Shown here: in pieces, positions 43,965 through 53,501 of the stretch | Layout of the letters: every line of letters starts with the position of its first letter | Numbering within the stretch: the first letter of the stretch is position 1 | Source of the DNA: Candidatus Cloacimonadota bacterium | Lineage (GTDB): Bacteria; Cloacimonadota; Cloacimonadia; Cloacimonadales; Cloacimonadaceae | DNA: 53,521 nucleotides | Assembly (NCBI GenBank): GCA_020532545.1 | Contig: JAJBAW010000016.1 | Coordinates: 1 to 53,521 of the forward strand | Direction: 5' to 3' | Notes under the pieces: generated by a model | Seen by the model: only the letters and a program-made list of their open reading frames with translations | The model's database searches: none | Told to the model about the DNA's origin: nothing | Program-made: the position numbers and the translations under genes

Positions 43965-44693
43965 GTGAAAGACGCAATCCAAATCCTAAAGCAGATCGAT
44001 GGAGGCATAGTTTTAGATGCAGCCACCGGCAGAGGTGATTTCATCAACGTCCTCAAACAGTATCTGAAAAGTTATGATCAGATCATTGGCGTGGACTACT
44101 CTGAAAAAAGCGTAGATTATGCGCAAAAGGTTTTCCCTGAAAACAACGTAGAAATCTATCGGATGAATCTGGAAAACCTGGATTTTGAGGATGGACATTT
44201 TGACACGGTGTGCACAGCCTATTCTTTGCACCATTTTGAGCATATCGAGGCAGTTTTTGCGCAGATGATGCGGGTGCTGAAACCCGGCGGAATTCTGCTG
44301 CTGGCCGAGATGTATGCCGATGGCGCGCAGAGCGCACCTCAGATGACCCATGTGCTCATGCACCATTGGGTGGCCAGTGTGGATAGCCTCAGTGGCATAT
44401 ATCACTCTGAAACCTTCTCCAAAGATGAGATCGTGGAGCTGGCCAAAAAGCTGAAACTACAAAAAATGAAAGTAGTAGATTTTTATCCGCAGGTGGATAA
44501 CCCCAAGAACCCCAAAGCCTGCGCCGACCTGATCAAAAGCTGTGAAGCTACCATCAAACGTCTGGAGCTCATGGGTGGTCAGGACGCCCTCATCTTAGCA
44601 GGGAAATCCATCATAGAACGCATTGGCGACGTTGGCTATGCCAGCGCTTCCAGACTATTAATACAAGGTTACAAGAAAAAAGGAGATAAATAA
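43965..44693 (+). CDS. SAM-dependent methyltransferase, class I
   Basis: A 242-residue enzyme with a GTG start. Motif I is IVLDAATGRGDF (15-26), motif II is GVDYSEKSVD, then LENLDFEDGHFDTVCTAYSLHHF (motif IV region, split around residue 75) and LKPGGILLLAEMY. This is the Methyltransf_11/UbiE-type fold; the substrate cannot be predicted. Its stop overlaps the rho start by one base (TAATG). It heads the housekeeping operon. Confidence 0.85.
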   Translation: MKDAIQILKQIDGGIVLDAATGRGDFINVLKQYLKSYDQIIGVDYSEKSVDYAQKVFPENNVEIYRMNLENLDFEDGHFDTVCTAYSLHHFEHIEAVFAQMMRVLKPGGILLLAEMYADGAQSAPQMTHVLMHHWVASVDSLSGIYHSETFSKDEIVELAKKLKLQKMKVVDFYPQVDNPKNPKACADLIKSCEATIKRLELMGGQDALILAGKSIIERIGDVGYASASRLLIQGYKKKGDK

Positions 44694-45952
44694 TGCTCAT
44701 AGAAGGCGATCTGTTCCAAATGTCCCAAAACCAGCTCACGAAGCTGGCCAAAAATATGTCTATAGCCGGTTACACCCAGCTCAAAGGCTCTGACCTGATC
44801 TTCAAAATGTTCGAATTTCAGGCAGCACAAGAAGGCCTGGCCTTCGTTACAGGCTGCCTCGAGATCATGGACGATGGCTTTGGTTTCCTGCGTTTTCCAG
44901 GGAATAGCTATCTGCCCGGCCGCGACGATGTGTATGTTTCGCTCACCCAGATCCGGCGTTTTGGCCTGAAAAACGGTCACATGGTTTCCGGACCTGTGCG
45001 CTCTCCCAAAGAAGGAGAAAAGTATTTTGCTCTTTTGAGAGTAGAAGCCATAAACTATATGGCTCCCAGCAGCTTGCAGGATCTTCGGACTTTCGATGAA
45101 CTCACTCCTTACTATCCCACCGAGCGCATCAATCTGGAATTTGACCAGGAAAACTACAGCACCCGCATCATCAACCTCTTTACCCCGGTGGGCAAAGGAC
45201 AACGCGGACTCATCGTGGCTGCACCCAGAACCGGTAAGACCACCCTCTTGCAGGATATTGCCAATGCTATATTGACCAACCATCCTGAAGTCTATCTCAT
45301 TGTCTTGCTAGTGGATGAACGTCCCGAAGAAGTGACTGAGATGAAGAAAGTGCTGGTAGCCGGAAATAGTGAAGTGATCTCTTCCACATTCGATGAATCG
45401 CCCAAAAACCACAGCAACGTGGCCGAAATCATCCTGTCAAAATCCAAGCGCATGGTAGAGATGGGACAGGATGTGGTAATAGTGCTGGATAGCATCACCC
45501 GTCTGGCCAGAGCCTATAACAACATCACTCCCTCCAGCGGCAAAGTGCTCTCCGGAGGTATCGATGCCAATGGTCTGATCAAGCCCAAAAAGTTCTTTGG
45601 TTCGGCCCGTAATACCGAAGAGGCCGGCAGCCTCACCATCATCGCCACTGCCTTGATCGATACCGGTTCCAAAATGGACCAGGTGATCTTCGAAGAATTT
45701 AAAGGCACTGGTAATATGGAGCTAGTTCTAGACCGCAGTATCTCCGATATGCGGCTCTATCCCGCCATCGATCTGGTAAAATCCGGAACCCGGCGCGAAG
45801 AATTGCTCCTTACCCCAAACGAGATCCGCCGCATGTATGTTCTGCGCAAATATCTGAAAACCATCAGTCCCATTCAGGGCATCGAGACCCTGCGCAAACG
45901 CATGGAACAGACCAAGAGCAACGATGACTTGCTCAATGCAATGAGTAATTGA
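44693..45952 (+). CDS. rho: transcription termination factor Rho
   Basis: A 419-residue hexameric RNA helicase. It has the N-terminal helical domain (to about 45), the cold-shock-like RNA-binding domain ([22 protein letters not shown]), Walker A APRTGKTT (about 178-185), Walker [17 protein letters not shown], the Q-loop region [23 protein letters not shown] and the R-finger region. The length is that of the standard form. It overlaps both neighbours by one base. Confidence 0.97.
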   Translation: MLIEGDLFQMSQNQLTKLAKNMSIAGYTQLKGSDLIFKMFEFQAAQEGLAFVTGCLEIMDDGFGFLRFPGNSYLPGRDDVYVSLTQIRRFGLKNGHMVSGPVRSPKEGEKYFALLRVEAINYMAPSSLQDLRTFDELTPYYPTERINLEFDQENYSTRIINLFTPVGKGQRGLIVAAPRTGKTTLLQDIANAILTNHPEVYLIVLLVDERPEEVTEMKKVLVAGNSEVISSTFDESPKNHSNVAEIILSKSKRMVEMGQDVVIVLDSITRLARAYNNITPSSGKVLSGGIDANGLIKPKKFFGSARNTEEAGSLTIIATALIDTGSKMDQVIFEEFKGTGNMELVLDRSISDMRLYPAIDLVKSGTRREELLLTPNEIRRMYVLRKYLKTISPIQGIETLRKRMEQTKSNDDLLNAMSN

Positions 45953-47157
45953 TGGAAATAACGTCCCCAGGCGGAGATCTCGAAAAGATCAAATACGCCA
46001 TCTTATATGGTGCGGATGCCGTCTATTGCGGCTACAACCTTTTCGGCCTCAGAGCTGCAGCCAAAAATCTGGATCAGGATGACCTGTGCGAAGCTATTCG
46101 CTACGCCCATGCCCATGATGCCAAGCTGTATCTCACCCTGAATGCCTATCTCAAAAACGAGGATTATCCCGCTTTGGCGGATTTTCTGGACTGGCTGAAG
46201 GATACCGGAATCGATGCTGTGATCGTGGCTGATCCGGGAGTGTTTGACCTCGTGCAGAGTAAAACAAACATCCCCATCCACATCAGCACCCAGACCAATA
46301 TCTGCTCCATTGCCGCCGCCAAATTCTGGCACGACAAAGGCGCCAAACGCATAGTACCGGCGCGTGAGCTTAGTTTCCGCGAACTCCTTGAGATCAAAGA
46401 CGCCCTGCCCGAGCTGGAAATAGAAAGCTTTATCCACGGAGCGATGTGTGTGGCCTACTCCGGACGCTGTCTGCTGAGTGCCTACCTGAACAACCGTAGT
46501 GCCAATAGCGGAGCCTGCACCCAGGTCTGCCGTTGGGATTGGGCACTCACCGAAAAGAACCGTCCCGGCCAATACTTCCCCATCCAGGAAGATCAATACG
46601 GCAGCTATATCATGAGTTCCAAAGATCTCTGTCTCCTGGATAAAATGCCCCTGCTGAGTGAAGCTGGCATCCATGCCGGCAAGATCGAAGGACGCATGAA
46701 AAGCCTGTATTATGTAGCCCAGATCAGCCGCGTTTACAAAGCTGCACTGGCTCTGGCTGCGAACGACGCACAAGGCTGGGAACAGCTCAGAAGTGAACTG
46801 GACAAGGTTTCGCACCGGCCCTATTGGCAAGGCTTTTACGAGTTTGACAATACCGATGCCGGCATCGTGAGTCCGGACAAAGGTCCTGCCTACACTTCAG
46901 AAAGTCAGTATTGTGGAAAAGTAATTGCACATGAAAACGGAAAAGTGATTTTTGATGCGCTGGCCAAGATCTCTGTGGGAGAGACCATAGATATTATCTT
47001 TCCGGATCTTGCCCGCGATCTCAGCCTAAAGGTAGAACAGATCTATGATGAAGAGAACAATGCAGTTACAGATACCAGGCCCAATTTCCGCTACGGCATT
47101 TTGGCCCCGGATCTGGATATAGAAGGAGCTTTGATCCGCAAATGCCAAAGCTCTTAA
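45952..47157 (+). CDS. U32-family protein (TrhP/YegQ-like)
   Basis: A 401-residue member of the peptidase U32 family. The signature HGAMCVAYSGRCLLSAYL and the cysteine set (GACTQVC) are present. Members studied in detail are not proteases but tRNA uridine-34 hydroxylation factors (TrhP) or rRNA C2501 hydroxylation factors (RlhA); this length and the C-terminal barrel fit TrhP. ATG 45952 overlaps rho's stop by one base. Confidence 0.85.
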   Translation: MEITSPGGDLEKIKYAILYGADAVYCGYNLFGLRAAAKNLDQDDLCEAIRYAHAHDAKLYLTLNAYLKNEDYPALADFLDWLKDTGIDAVIVADPGVFDLVQSKTNIPIHISTQTNICSIAAAKFWHDKGAKRIVPARELSFRELLEIKDALPELEIESFIHGAMCVAYSGRCLLSAYLNNRSANSGACTQVCRWDWALTEKNRPGQYFPIQEDQYGSYIMSSKDLCLLDKMPLLSEAGIHAGKIEGRMKSLYYVAQISRVYKAALALAANDAQGWEQLRSELDKVSHRPYWQGFYEFDNTDAGIVSPDKGPAYTSESQYCGKVIAHENGKVIFDALAKISVGETIDIIFPDLARDLSLKVEQIYDEENNAVTDTRPNFRYGILAPDLDIEGALIRKCQSS

Positions 47158-48287
47158 TAATCCTGATCTTACTCAGCTCCATACACCTGTTTGGACAGGT
47201 GGGGAAGGACTTTAGTGACCTGGAAAAGCTGTACAAATCCGGGCAATTGAGCCAGGTGAAAAGCAGCATTCTCACCCTCAAACCCAGACGTGATGAAGAG
47301 AAAGCCCTCGTGGGCTATTACTCCGCTCTCTTGCAAAAGACCAAGACTGCAGCCCTGGCAGAGTTCCAGGCTGTAGCCGATGGCTATCCCAAGACCAGCT
47401 ATGGCCAGCTTGCCATGCTGGAAGCCGCCAAGATTCACATACTGGAGCGAGAAATTCCCCGGGCCCAAACACTACTGCGCAGCATCAGTTCGGCAGATAT
47501 TATCGAACGCTTTTACTGGATGGCAGTTTCCTTTTATTGGCTGGAAGATTACTCCGCAGCGATAGCCAATGCCGAGAACTATCTTAGGTTCAATCCCTCG
47601 GATGCGCTGGCAGAATCTGCCCTGCATCTGGTAGCGGATTCCTATATTGCCCAGCGCAAGTATCAAAGCGCCACCTCCAGCCTGGACAAGATCAAGAAGC
47701 TGCCGGAGCAAGACCTGCAGTATTATTACTACCGCCAGGGCTATGTACAGGAAATGATGGGAGATTATGGCAAAGCCACCAGGGCCTATCGTGCCGGCTA
47801 TGAGCTGGATAAATATTCGCAAGCGGCCTTCAATATCGAAGAACGCATTTTTGCCCTGCGCAGCCGTGCTCCCTCGCTGGATATCAGTTTCCTGTATCCC
47901 TATGCCCCGCTGGAGCTTGACCTCGGAATTGCTGTAAGTGACAGCGTTCAGATAGCCCCACCTGAGGTAACCGGGCCTCCTATTCCGGATCCTCTCCCCA
48001 AGATCGCCATGCCCGAAATCACCAGTTCCATGCCCATCAAACTTTTATTCAAGCCCATCAGCGGCTTCTATCTGCAAACTGGCAGATTTTCGGTGGAATC
48101 AAACGCAGAACGTCTGGTCAGAAACATCCGCGCCATGCAGATTCCCGCCACCTATTACGAAGAAGAAAAGCCGGGAAACAAAAGCTGGGTGGTGCTGGCT
48201 GGTCCCTTTGAAAATCAAAAGCAGACCGATGCCGCCAAGACAGTGCTTTTCCAAAGCGAGATCAATAGCTTTATCGTGCAATACTGA
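47142..48287 (+). CDS. exported TPR protein with C-terminal SPOR domain
   Basis: A 381-residue protein. Signal peptide (LLIILILLSSIHLFG), TPR-like repeats from about 25 to 235 (YGQLAMLEAAKIHILEREIPRAQTLL; YSAAIANAENYL; YGKATRAYRAGYEL), then a proline-rich linker and a SPOR domain (GFYLQTGRFSVESNAERLV ... WVVLAGPFENQKQTDAA). SPOR domains bind denuded peptidoglycan at division sites. It overlaps the U32 gene by 16 bases. Confidence 0.8.
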   Translation: MPKLLIILILLSSIHLFGQVGKDFSDLEKLYKSGQLSQVKSSILTLKPRRDEEKALVGYYSALLQKTKTAALAEFQAVADGYPKTSYGQLAMLEAAKIHILEREIPRAQTLLRSISSADIIERFYWMAVSFYWLEDYSAAIANAENYLRFNPSDALAESALHLVADSYIAQRKYQSATSSLDKIKKLPEQDLQYYYYRQGYVQEMMGDYGKATRAYRAGYELDKYSQAAFNIEERIFALRSRAPSLDISFLYPYAPLELDLGIAVSDSVQIAPPEVTGPPIPDPLPKIAMPEITSSMPIKLLFKPISGFYLQTGRFSVESNAERLVRNIRAMQIPATYYEEEKPGNKSWVVLAGPFENQKQTDAAKTVLFQSEINSFIVQY

Positions 48288-50917
48288 TGGATAAAGGCAA
48301 GATCACTCCCATGCTGCGGCAATATCTGGATGTGAAAGAAGCCCATCCAGATAAGATTGTCCTCTTTCGCATGGGGGATTTTTACGAGACTTTCTTTGAG
48401 GATGCGATAGTGGTCTCCAAGATCCTGAATATCACCCTCACCTCGCGCAACCGCAATGAAGACAATCCCGTGCCTTTGGCCGGTTTTCCGTATCATGCTC
48501 TGGATAACTATCTGGATCGCCTGATCAAAAGCGGTAACAAAGTGGCGATCTGCGAACAGACCGAAGACCCCAAAAAGGCTGTGGGTCTGGTCTCGCGCGC
48601 GGTTACCGAAATCATCACCCCCGGGGCGGTATTGGATCAAAACCTGCTGGAAGGCTCGGCCAATGTATTTTTGTGCACCTTGTATCGGGCAGACAATCAG
48701 AAGAATTGCGGCCTGGCCCATCTGGATCTCTCCACCGGCGAATTTTCCTTTACCGAATTGCCCGAAAGCGAGCTGGCCAACGAAATCCAGCGCCTGCGTC
48801 CTGCGGAGATTTTGGTGGATAGCTCTGCCAATGAAGCCTTTGTGAAAGAGCTGAAGCTGGATTTTGAGCCTGCGATCAGCATTTATGACAACTGGCAATT
48901 TCAGCCTGCCGAAGCCAAGGCCCTGCTCAAGAAACACTTTGGCGTGAGCACCCTGGAGCCTTTCGGCGCTCACAACAGACCTGCCGGAGCCACGGCCGCC
49001 GGAGCCACACTCTCCTATGTGATGAGCCTGTATGCCTCTCCCATGACACACATCAGCAGCCTGCGCTACTACTCACTTTCGCAGTATATGCAGCTTGATG
49101 AAATCAGCCGGCGCAATCTGGAACTCACCCGCAGCATTCGCTATGGCGTGAGACACGGCAGCCTGCTCAATGTGATCGACCAAACCCAGACCCCGATGGG
49201 TGGACGCCTGCTCTTTCAATGGCTGCTGCATCCTTTGATCAATCTCGATGAAATCCTGGCGCGCCAACAAGTAATCAATAGTTTTATATCGCAAACCGCC
49301 TATCTGAAGGATGTCCGCGCTGCCCTGAAAGAGATTGGTGATATCTCCCGTCTCGTATCCCGCTTGGGCTCCCTGCGCATCAACCCCCGCGAGCTTTTGG
49401 CCCTGGAGAGCTATTTGCTCACCGCCAAGGACATCAAATCCAGGCTTCAGGTTTTTGAAGAACCTTTATTTGAGAACTGGATCGCCGCGCTGGATACCTT
49501 TGATGATATCAGCAGCCTGATTGCAAGCTCCATCCGGGAAAAACCGCCCATCACCATCACCGATGGCGGCATCTTCCAAAGCGGCTATCAGGATGATCTG
49601 GATGAACTGCTGGAGCTGATCCGGGATGGCAAAAGCTGGATCGCGCGTCTGGAAGAAGACGAACGCCAAAAGACCGGTATCACCACGCTGAAAGTAGGCT
49701 ACAACCGCGTCTTTGGCTACTATATAGAAGTCACCGCTGCCCACAAAAGCAAGGTGCCGGATTATTATATCGAAAAGCAGACTCTGGTAAATTCCCAGCG
49801 TTACATCTCACCCCGGCTCAAGGAATTTGAAGCCAAAGTGCTCTCCAGCGAAGAAAAGATCAAGAGCCTGGAATATGAGCTTTATAAGGAGCTCAGGGCA
49901 AACCTGGCCATCCATCTCCCCCGCCTGCAAAAGCTCAGTGATATCATCGCCGAGATCGACGTCTTTTCTGCCCTCGCCTTTTTGGCCTGGCAAAATCATT
50001 ACTCGCTGCCCGAATTTACCGAAAGCCGGGATCTGTATATCGAAGCCGGCCGCCATCCTGTGATCGAAAAGCTGATGCCAGAAGCGGAATTCATCCCCAA
50101 CGACACCCTTTTGGACTATCCCGAGACCTGTATAGCCCTGATTACCGGCCCCAATATGGCAGGTAAATCCACCTATCTCAGACAGGTAGGGCTGCTGGCC
50201 ATCATGGCGCAGATGGGCTCCTGGGTGCCTGCCAAAAAGATGCGCCTGCCCATCTTTGACCGCGTCTTTACCAGAGTGGGCGCCTCGGACAATCTGGCTC
50301 AGGGCCAAAGCACATTTTTGGTGGAGATGATCGAAACCGCCAATATCCTCAATTCCGCCACCCCCAATTCCCTGATCCTTTTGGATGAGATTGGCCGGGG
50401 AACCTCCACTTTTGACGGACTCAGCCTGGCCTGGGCCATCATCGAACAGATTCAGCGCAAGCTCAAAGCGCTCACCCTTTTTGCCACTCACTATCACGAA
50501 CTCACCGAACTGGAAAACATCTACCCCCAGATCAAGAATTACAACGTAGCCGTGAAGCTCTACAACGATCAGATGATCTTCATCCGCAAGATCGAACGCG
50601 GAGGCGCAGACCAGAGCTATGGCATCCAGGTGGCGCGCCTGGCCGGAATCCCCAATCAGGTAATTCGCCGCGCTCAGGAGATCCTGAAGAACCTGGAAGA
50701 GCATGAGATCAGCCCACAGGGACTCACAGCAAACTTGCGCAAAAAACTCGCTTCCACCACACCGCAATTGGAAATCTTTGAAGTGATCTACGACAAAGCC
50801 AGCGAAAACGACGGTATAATGAATAAAATCAAAGAGATAGACTTGGACGATACCAGCCCCACCCAAGCCTGGACCTATCTTTCTGAGCTACAAAAAGAAC
50901 TTTTGGGAGAATCATGA
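48287..50917 (+). CDS. mutS: DNA mismatch repair protein MutS
   Basis: An 876-residue mismatch-binding ATPase. The Phe-x-Glu mismatch wedge is in MGDFYETF (about 29-36). The Walker A GPNMAGKSTY lies near 620, Walker B LILLDEIGRGTSTFDG near 700, and the GVRHGS and clamp regions are complete. Its start overlaps the previous stop by one base, and its end overlaps the PPIase gene by four. Confidence 0.97.
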   Translation: MDKGKITPMLRQYLDVKEAHPDKIVLFRMGDFYETFFEDAIVVSKILNITLTSRNRNEDNPVPLAGFPYHALDNYLDRLIKSGNKVAICEQTEDPKKAVGLVSRAVTEIITPGAVLDQNLLEGSANVFLCTLYRADNQKNCGLAHLDLSTGEFSFTELPESELANEIQRLRPAEILVDSSANEAFVKELKLDFEPAISIYDNWQFQPAEAKALLKKHFGVSTLEPFGAHNRPAGATAAGATLSYVMSLYASPMTHISSLRYYSLSQYMQLDEISRRNLELTRSIRYGVRHGSLLNVIDQTQTPMGGRLLFQWLLHPLINLDEILARQQVINSFISQTAYLKDVRAALKEIGDISRLVSRLGSLRINPRELLALESYLLTAKDIKSRLQVFEEPLFENWIAALDTFDDISSLIASSIREKPPITITDGGIFQSGYQDDLDELLELIRDGKSWIARLEEDERQKTGITTLKVGYNRVFGYYIEVTAAHKSKVPDYYIEKQTLVNSQRYISPRLKEFEAKVLSSEEKIKSLEYELYKELRANLAIHLPRLQKLSDIIAEIDVFSALAFLAWQNHYSLPEFTESRDLYIEAGRHPVIEKLMPEAEFIPNDTLLDYPETCIALITGPNMAGKSTYLRQVGLLAIMAQMGSWVPAKKMRLPIFDRVFTRVGASDNLAQGQSTFLVEMIETANILNSATPNSLILLDEIGRGTSTFDGLSLAWAIIEQIQRKLKALTLFATHYHELTELENIYPQIKNYNVAVKLYNDQMIFIRKIERGGADQSYGIQVARLAGIPNQVIRRAQEILKNLEEHEISPQGLTANLRKKLASTTPQLEIFEVIYDKASENDGIMNKIKEIDLDDTSPTQAWTYLSELQKELLGES

Positions 50918-52620
50918 AACGCATTCTTTTCCTTATCGCAATCAGCAGCATCCTTTTTTCCTGCTCTGGCCCCAGAGGGGACAGCGCCGGCATCATCAAT
51001 GGGACACGTATCCCCTATCCGGATTTTGTGGCGTCCTATCAAGGGCACAATTCAAATTTCCAGGCACGGGCGGGACGGGCTCCCAATTCCGATGAAAAAA
51101 ACAAGCTCTTCAACGACACCTGGCTGGATATCACCAAGCACGTGATCCTGAAAGAGCAGTTTCAAAGGCGTAATATCAAGGTGTCCCCGCAGGAAGTGAT
51201 TGACAGCCTGTCTGTTACCATCCCTCCATATCTAAAAGAAAACACCGCCTTGATGACGAATGGTAAGTTTGACCAGGATCTCTATTATCAATCCGTGCGT
51301 TACGACAGCCCCGTGAATATGACTCCGGTGCGCCGCAACTATTACGAGTATTACATCCCCATCCAAAAGCTGAAACAAAGGCTGATCGATGAAGAATTGG
51401 GCAAATCCAAACTGGCCAAACAGCTATCTGAAATAGTGGTCAGCAAGGCAGATTTTGAGCTTTTGGTCTTCGACCCCGCCCAAATGAATCCCATCCTCAG
51501 CGAAGTCGAGATCAAAACCTATTACCAGAAGAATCTCCAGCGTTTTGCCCTAAAGCCCATCTACGGCGTGAGCTACCTCAGTTTGCCGGTCAATCCTGCC
51601 GAGGCGGATAGGGAATACACCATTGCCGTCACAGATAGCATTTATGCCGAACTGGGCCTCGCCAAGTCCTTTGAGACCGTGGTTTTTGAGCGGCAAGAAC
51701 GGCTGCCCGGACTGGGCATAGTCAATCCCGGCTTTGTGCGGGTGGAAAATGTGGAGCCAGACCTGCTGGCTGCCCTGGACTTTTTGCCGGATAATGGCTA
51801 TAGCAAACCCACTGCCGTAGGGCGGGGATTTGCCATCTATCAAAAGCTGCAACGCACCAAATCCATGATCAGCTATCGCGCCTTGCAGATTCCGCCCATC
51901 CTGGTTCCGGCCACCATCAATGCGCAATATAACCAGGCCGAAAGTGCGCTGAATCTGGCCCGTGAGATCGGCATTCAGGCCGCTGCCAATGAACTGGATC
52001 TAGCTGTGGAATCTCACTCCAATATTAGCCTGAGCGATCTCTGGCACAAGGATATTACCATCAGCGAACAAGTAAATGCCCAACTCATGGACCACAAAAA
52101 AGGCGATTTTTTAAAGCCCCTGTATTCCTCCCTCGCCGGAAGCTGGATCGTGCTGCAACTCACAGAAAACCAGGTGAATAGAGTGAGACCCCTCTCCGAG
52201 GTAAGAAATATCATCATCCCGGAGCTCACAGACAGCCGCAGACGCATCATGGCAGAGCAAAAAGCCTATGAATGGCTGCAGCAGAATCCCGGCCTTAAGG
52301 CCACAGCAGATAACGGTGAATACCTGCTCCAGCAGTACAGCAAAGGCAATATCCACAGCGAATATGCCGGTCAAAGCCTGGATCTGGCCTATCTGCTGGC
52401 CCTGCAGCGCCACCTGAATAAGGAAAAGCCGCAGCCCAGCAAATTGGGCGATTATCAGATCATCCTGCTTCCCCGGAATTATTATGCTGATAAACGCGCC
52501 AAGGCCGATCCCAAAGTGCTCAGAGATCTGTATGTCCGCCAGCTTGATCCGGATTGGTTCAATATCTGGCTGGATGAGCGCCTGAAAAAAGCCGACAGGC
52601 AAGTCTTTGTAAATCCATGA
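50914..52620 (+). CDS. SurA/PpiC-like lipoprotein, peptidyl-prolyl isomerase family
   Basis: A 568-residue protein with a lipobox (ILFSC, C17). The N-terminal helices (INGTRIPYPDFVASYQG, WLDITKHVILKEQFQRR) are the SurA_N/PpiD type chaperone core; a parvulin-like section (SEVEIKTYYQKNLQRFALKPIYGVSYLSL) follows. No single conserved catalytic set is visible, so activity is uncertain. It is likely a periplasmic folding factor. It overlaps mutS (ATGA) and tadA (ATGA). Confidence 0.75.
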   Translation: MKRILFLIAISSILFSCSGPRGDSAGIINGTRIPYPDFVASYQGHNSNFQARAGRAPNSDEKNKLFNDTWLDITKHVILKEQFQRRNIKVSPQEVIDSLSVTIPPYLKENTALMTNGKFDQDLYYQSVRYDSPVNMTPVRRNYYEYYIPIQKLKQRLIDEELGKSKLAKQLSEIVVSKADFELLVFDPAQMNPILSEVEIKTYYQKNLQRFALKPIYGVSYLSLPVNPAEADREYTIAVTDSIYAELGLAKSFETVVFERQERLPGLGIVNPGFVRVENVEPDLLAALDFLPDNGYSKPTAVGRGFAIYQKLQRTKSMISYRALQIPPILVPATINAQYNQAESALNLAREIGIQAAANELDLAVESHSNISLSDLWHKDITISEQVNAQLMDHKKGDFLKPLYSSLAGSWIVLQLTENQVNRVRPLSEVRNIIIPELTDSRRRIMAEQKAYEWLQQNPGLKATADNGEYLLQQYSKGNIHSEYAGQSLDLAYLLALQRHLNKEKPQPSKLGDYQIILLPRNYYADKRAKADPKVLRDLYVRQLDPDWFNIWLDERLKKADRQVFVNP

Positions 52621-53060
52621 ACGACGAATATTTCATGAACATTGCGCTTAGCGAAGCCAAAACAGCCGCTGCCGAGAACGAAATCCCGGTGGGCGCCTGT
52701 CTGGTGCGGGATGGCAAAGTGATCCTGAAAGAACACAACCGCACCCGTGGACAGCAAAATCCCCTGGCTCACTGTGAAAAACTGATCCTGGACGAAGCTC
52801 AAAAACTGGGTCTCAAGTATTTGCAGGATTGCACCTTGTATGTCACCCTGGAGCCCTGTCTCATGTGCAGCGGGATGATCATCCACAGCAGAGTGGGCAG
52901 AGTGGTCTATGGCGCCCCGGACCCCAAAACCGGCGCCTGTGGCTCGGTATATCAGACTTTATTAGACAAAAGTTTCAATCATCATCCAGAGCTTGCCTGG
53001 GGCGTTCTTGCCCAGGATTGCGCTTTGGTCTTGACAGATTTCTTCCAGAATAAACGTTGA
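52617..53060 (+). CDS. tadA: TadA-like tRNA adenosine deaminase / CDA-fold deaminase
   Basis: A 147-residue deaminase. The zinc motif is HCE (H52-C53-E54) followed by PCLMC (80-84); the usual TadA site is HAE. The first helix (YFMNIALSEAKTAAAENEIPVGACLV) and GRVVYGAPDPKTGACGS agree with TadA, which makes inosine-34 in tRNA-Arg(ACG). It sits just before a tRNA gene and is the last gene of the overlapping chain. Given the Ala-to-Cys change a guanine or cytosine deaminase is possible. Confidence 0.8.
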   Translation: MNDEYFMNIALSEAKTAAAENEIPVGACLVRDGKVILKEHNRTRGQQNPLAHCEKLILDEAQKLGLKYLQDCTLYVTLEPCLMCSGMIIHSRVGRVVYGAPDPKTGACGSVYQTLLDKSFNHHPELAWGVLAQDCALVLTDFFQNKR

Positions 53061-53070
53061 ATTCCTAAGC

Positions 53071-53160
53071 GGAGAGTTGCCGGAGCGGTTGATCGGGGCG
53101 GTCTCGAAAACCGTTGTGCCCATGCGGGTACCCAGGGTTCGAATCCCTGACTCTCCGCCA
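53071..53160 (+). tRNA. tRNA-Ser(CGA)
   Basis: A 90-base cloverleaf with encoded CCA. The acceptor stem is GGAGAGT with ACTCTCC; the T arm is CAGGG-TTCGAAT-CCCTG; the anticodon loop is CTCGAAA with CGA at its centre; a long variable arm (GTGCCCATGCGGGTAC) marks it as a class II serine tRNA. Confidence 0.95.
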
Positions 53161-53319
53161 TTATTTTGCCCTGATTTCTCATCGGTGCCTTTGGTGAGAG
53201 ATCTGGCAGAGTGCCAGGCTATACCGACAATAGTGCTGTCCACTGAAGTGGTGCCACTAATATTGTGTAGGGCTCTGGCAAGGCTCATCCTTGTCCCCCT
53301 AACTTGCTTTTAACATGCC

Positions 53320-53363
53320 TTCGATTCGAGATGACTCGAATATCTGAGTCATCTCGAATCGAA
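53320..53363. repeat. perfect 18-bp inverted repeat
   Basis: TTCGATTCGAGATGACTC (53320-53337), an 8-base loop, and its exact reverse complement (53346-53363). The next bases, AGCACTTTAAAAACATG, have only a short T stretch, so it may be a terminator or a mobile-repeat scar. Confidence 0.75.
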
Positions 53364-53501
53364 AGCACTTTAAAAACATGCTGATGGCATGAGGGTGGGA
53401 CGGGCTTTTGACCTCAGAAAGCAAAAGATAATATAGGAAGAACAGAGCCTGATCAGCATAGCCTTATGAGTGCGGAGCACGGCAACCGTTTATCGGCTAA
53501 G

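Noticed and set aside
46003-46830. 275-codon frame antisense to the U32 gene
   Set aside because: Shadow of a clearly conserved gene; no supporting signal.
49808-50866. 352-codon open frame antisense to mutS
   Set aside because: It lies wholly over mutS, has no ribosome site or family match, and is explained by the codon bias of mutS.
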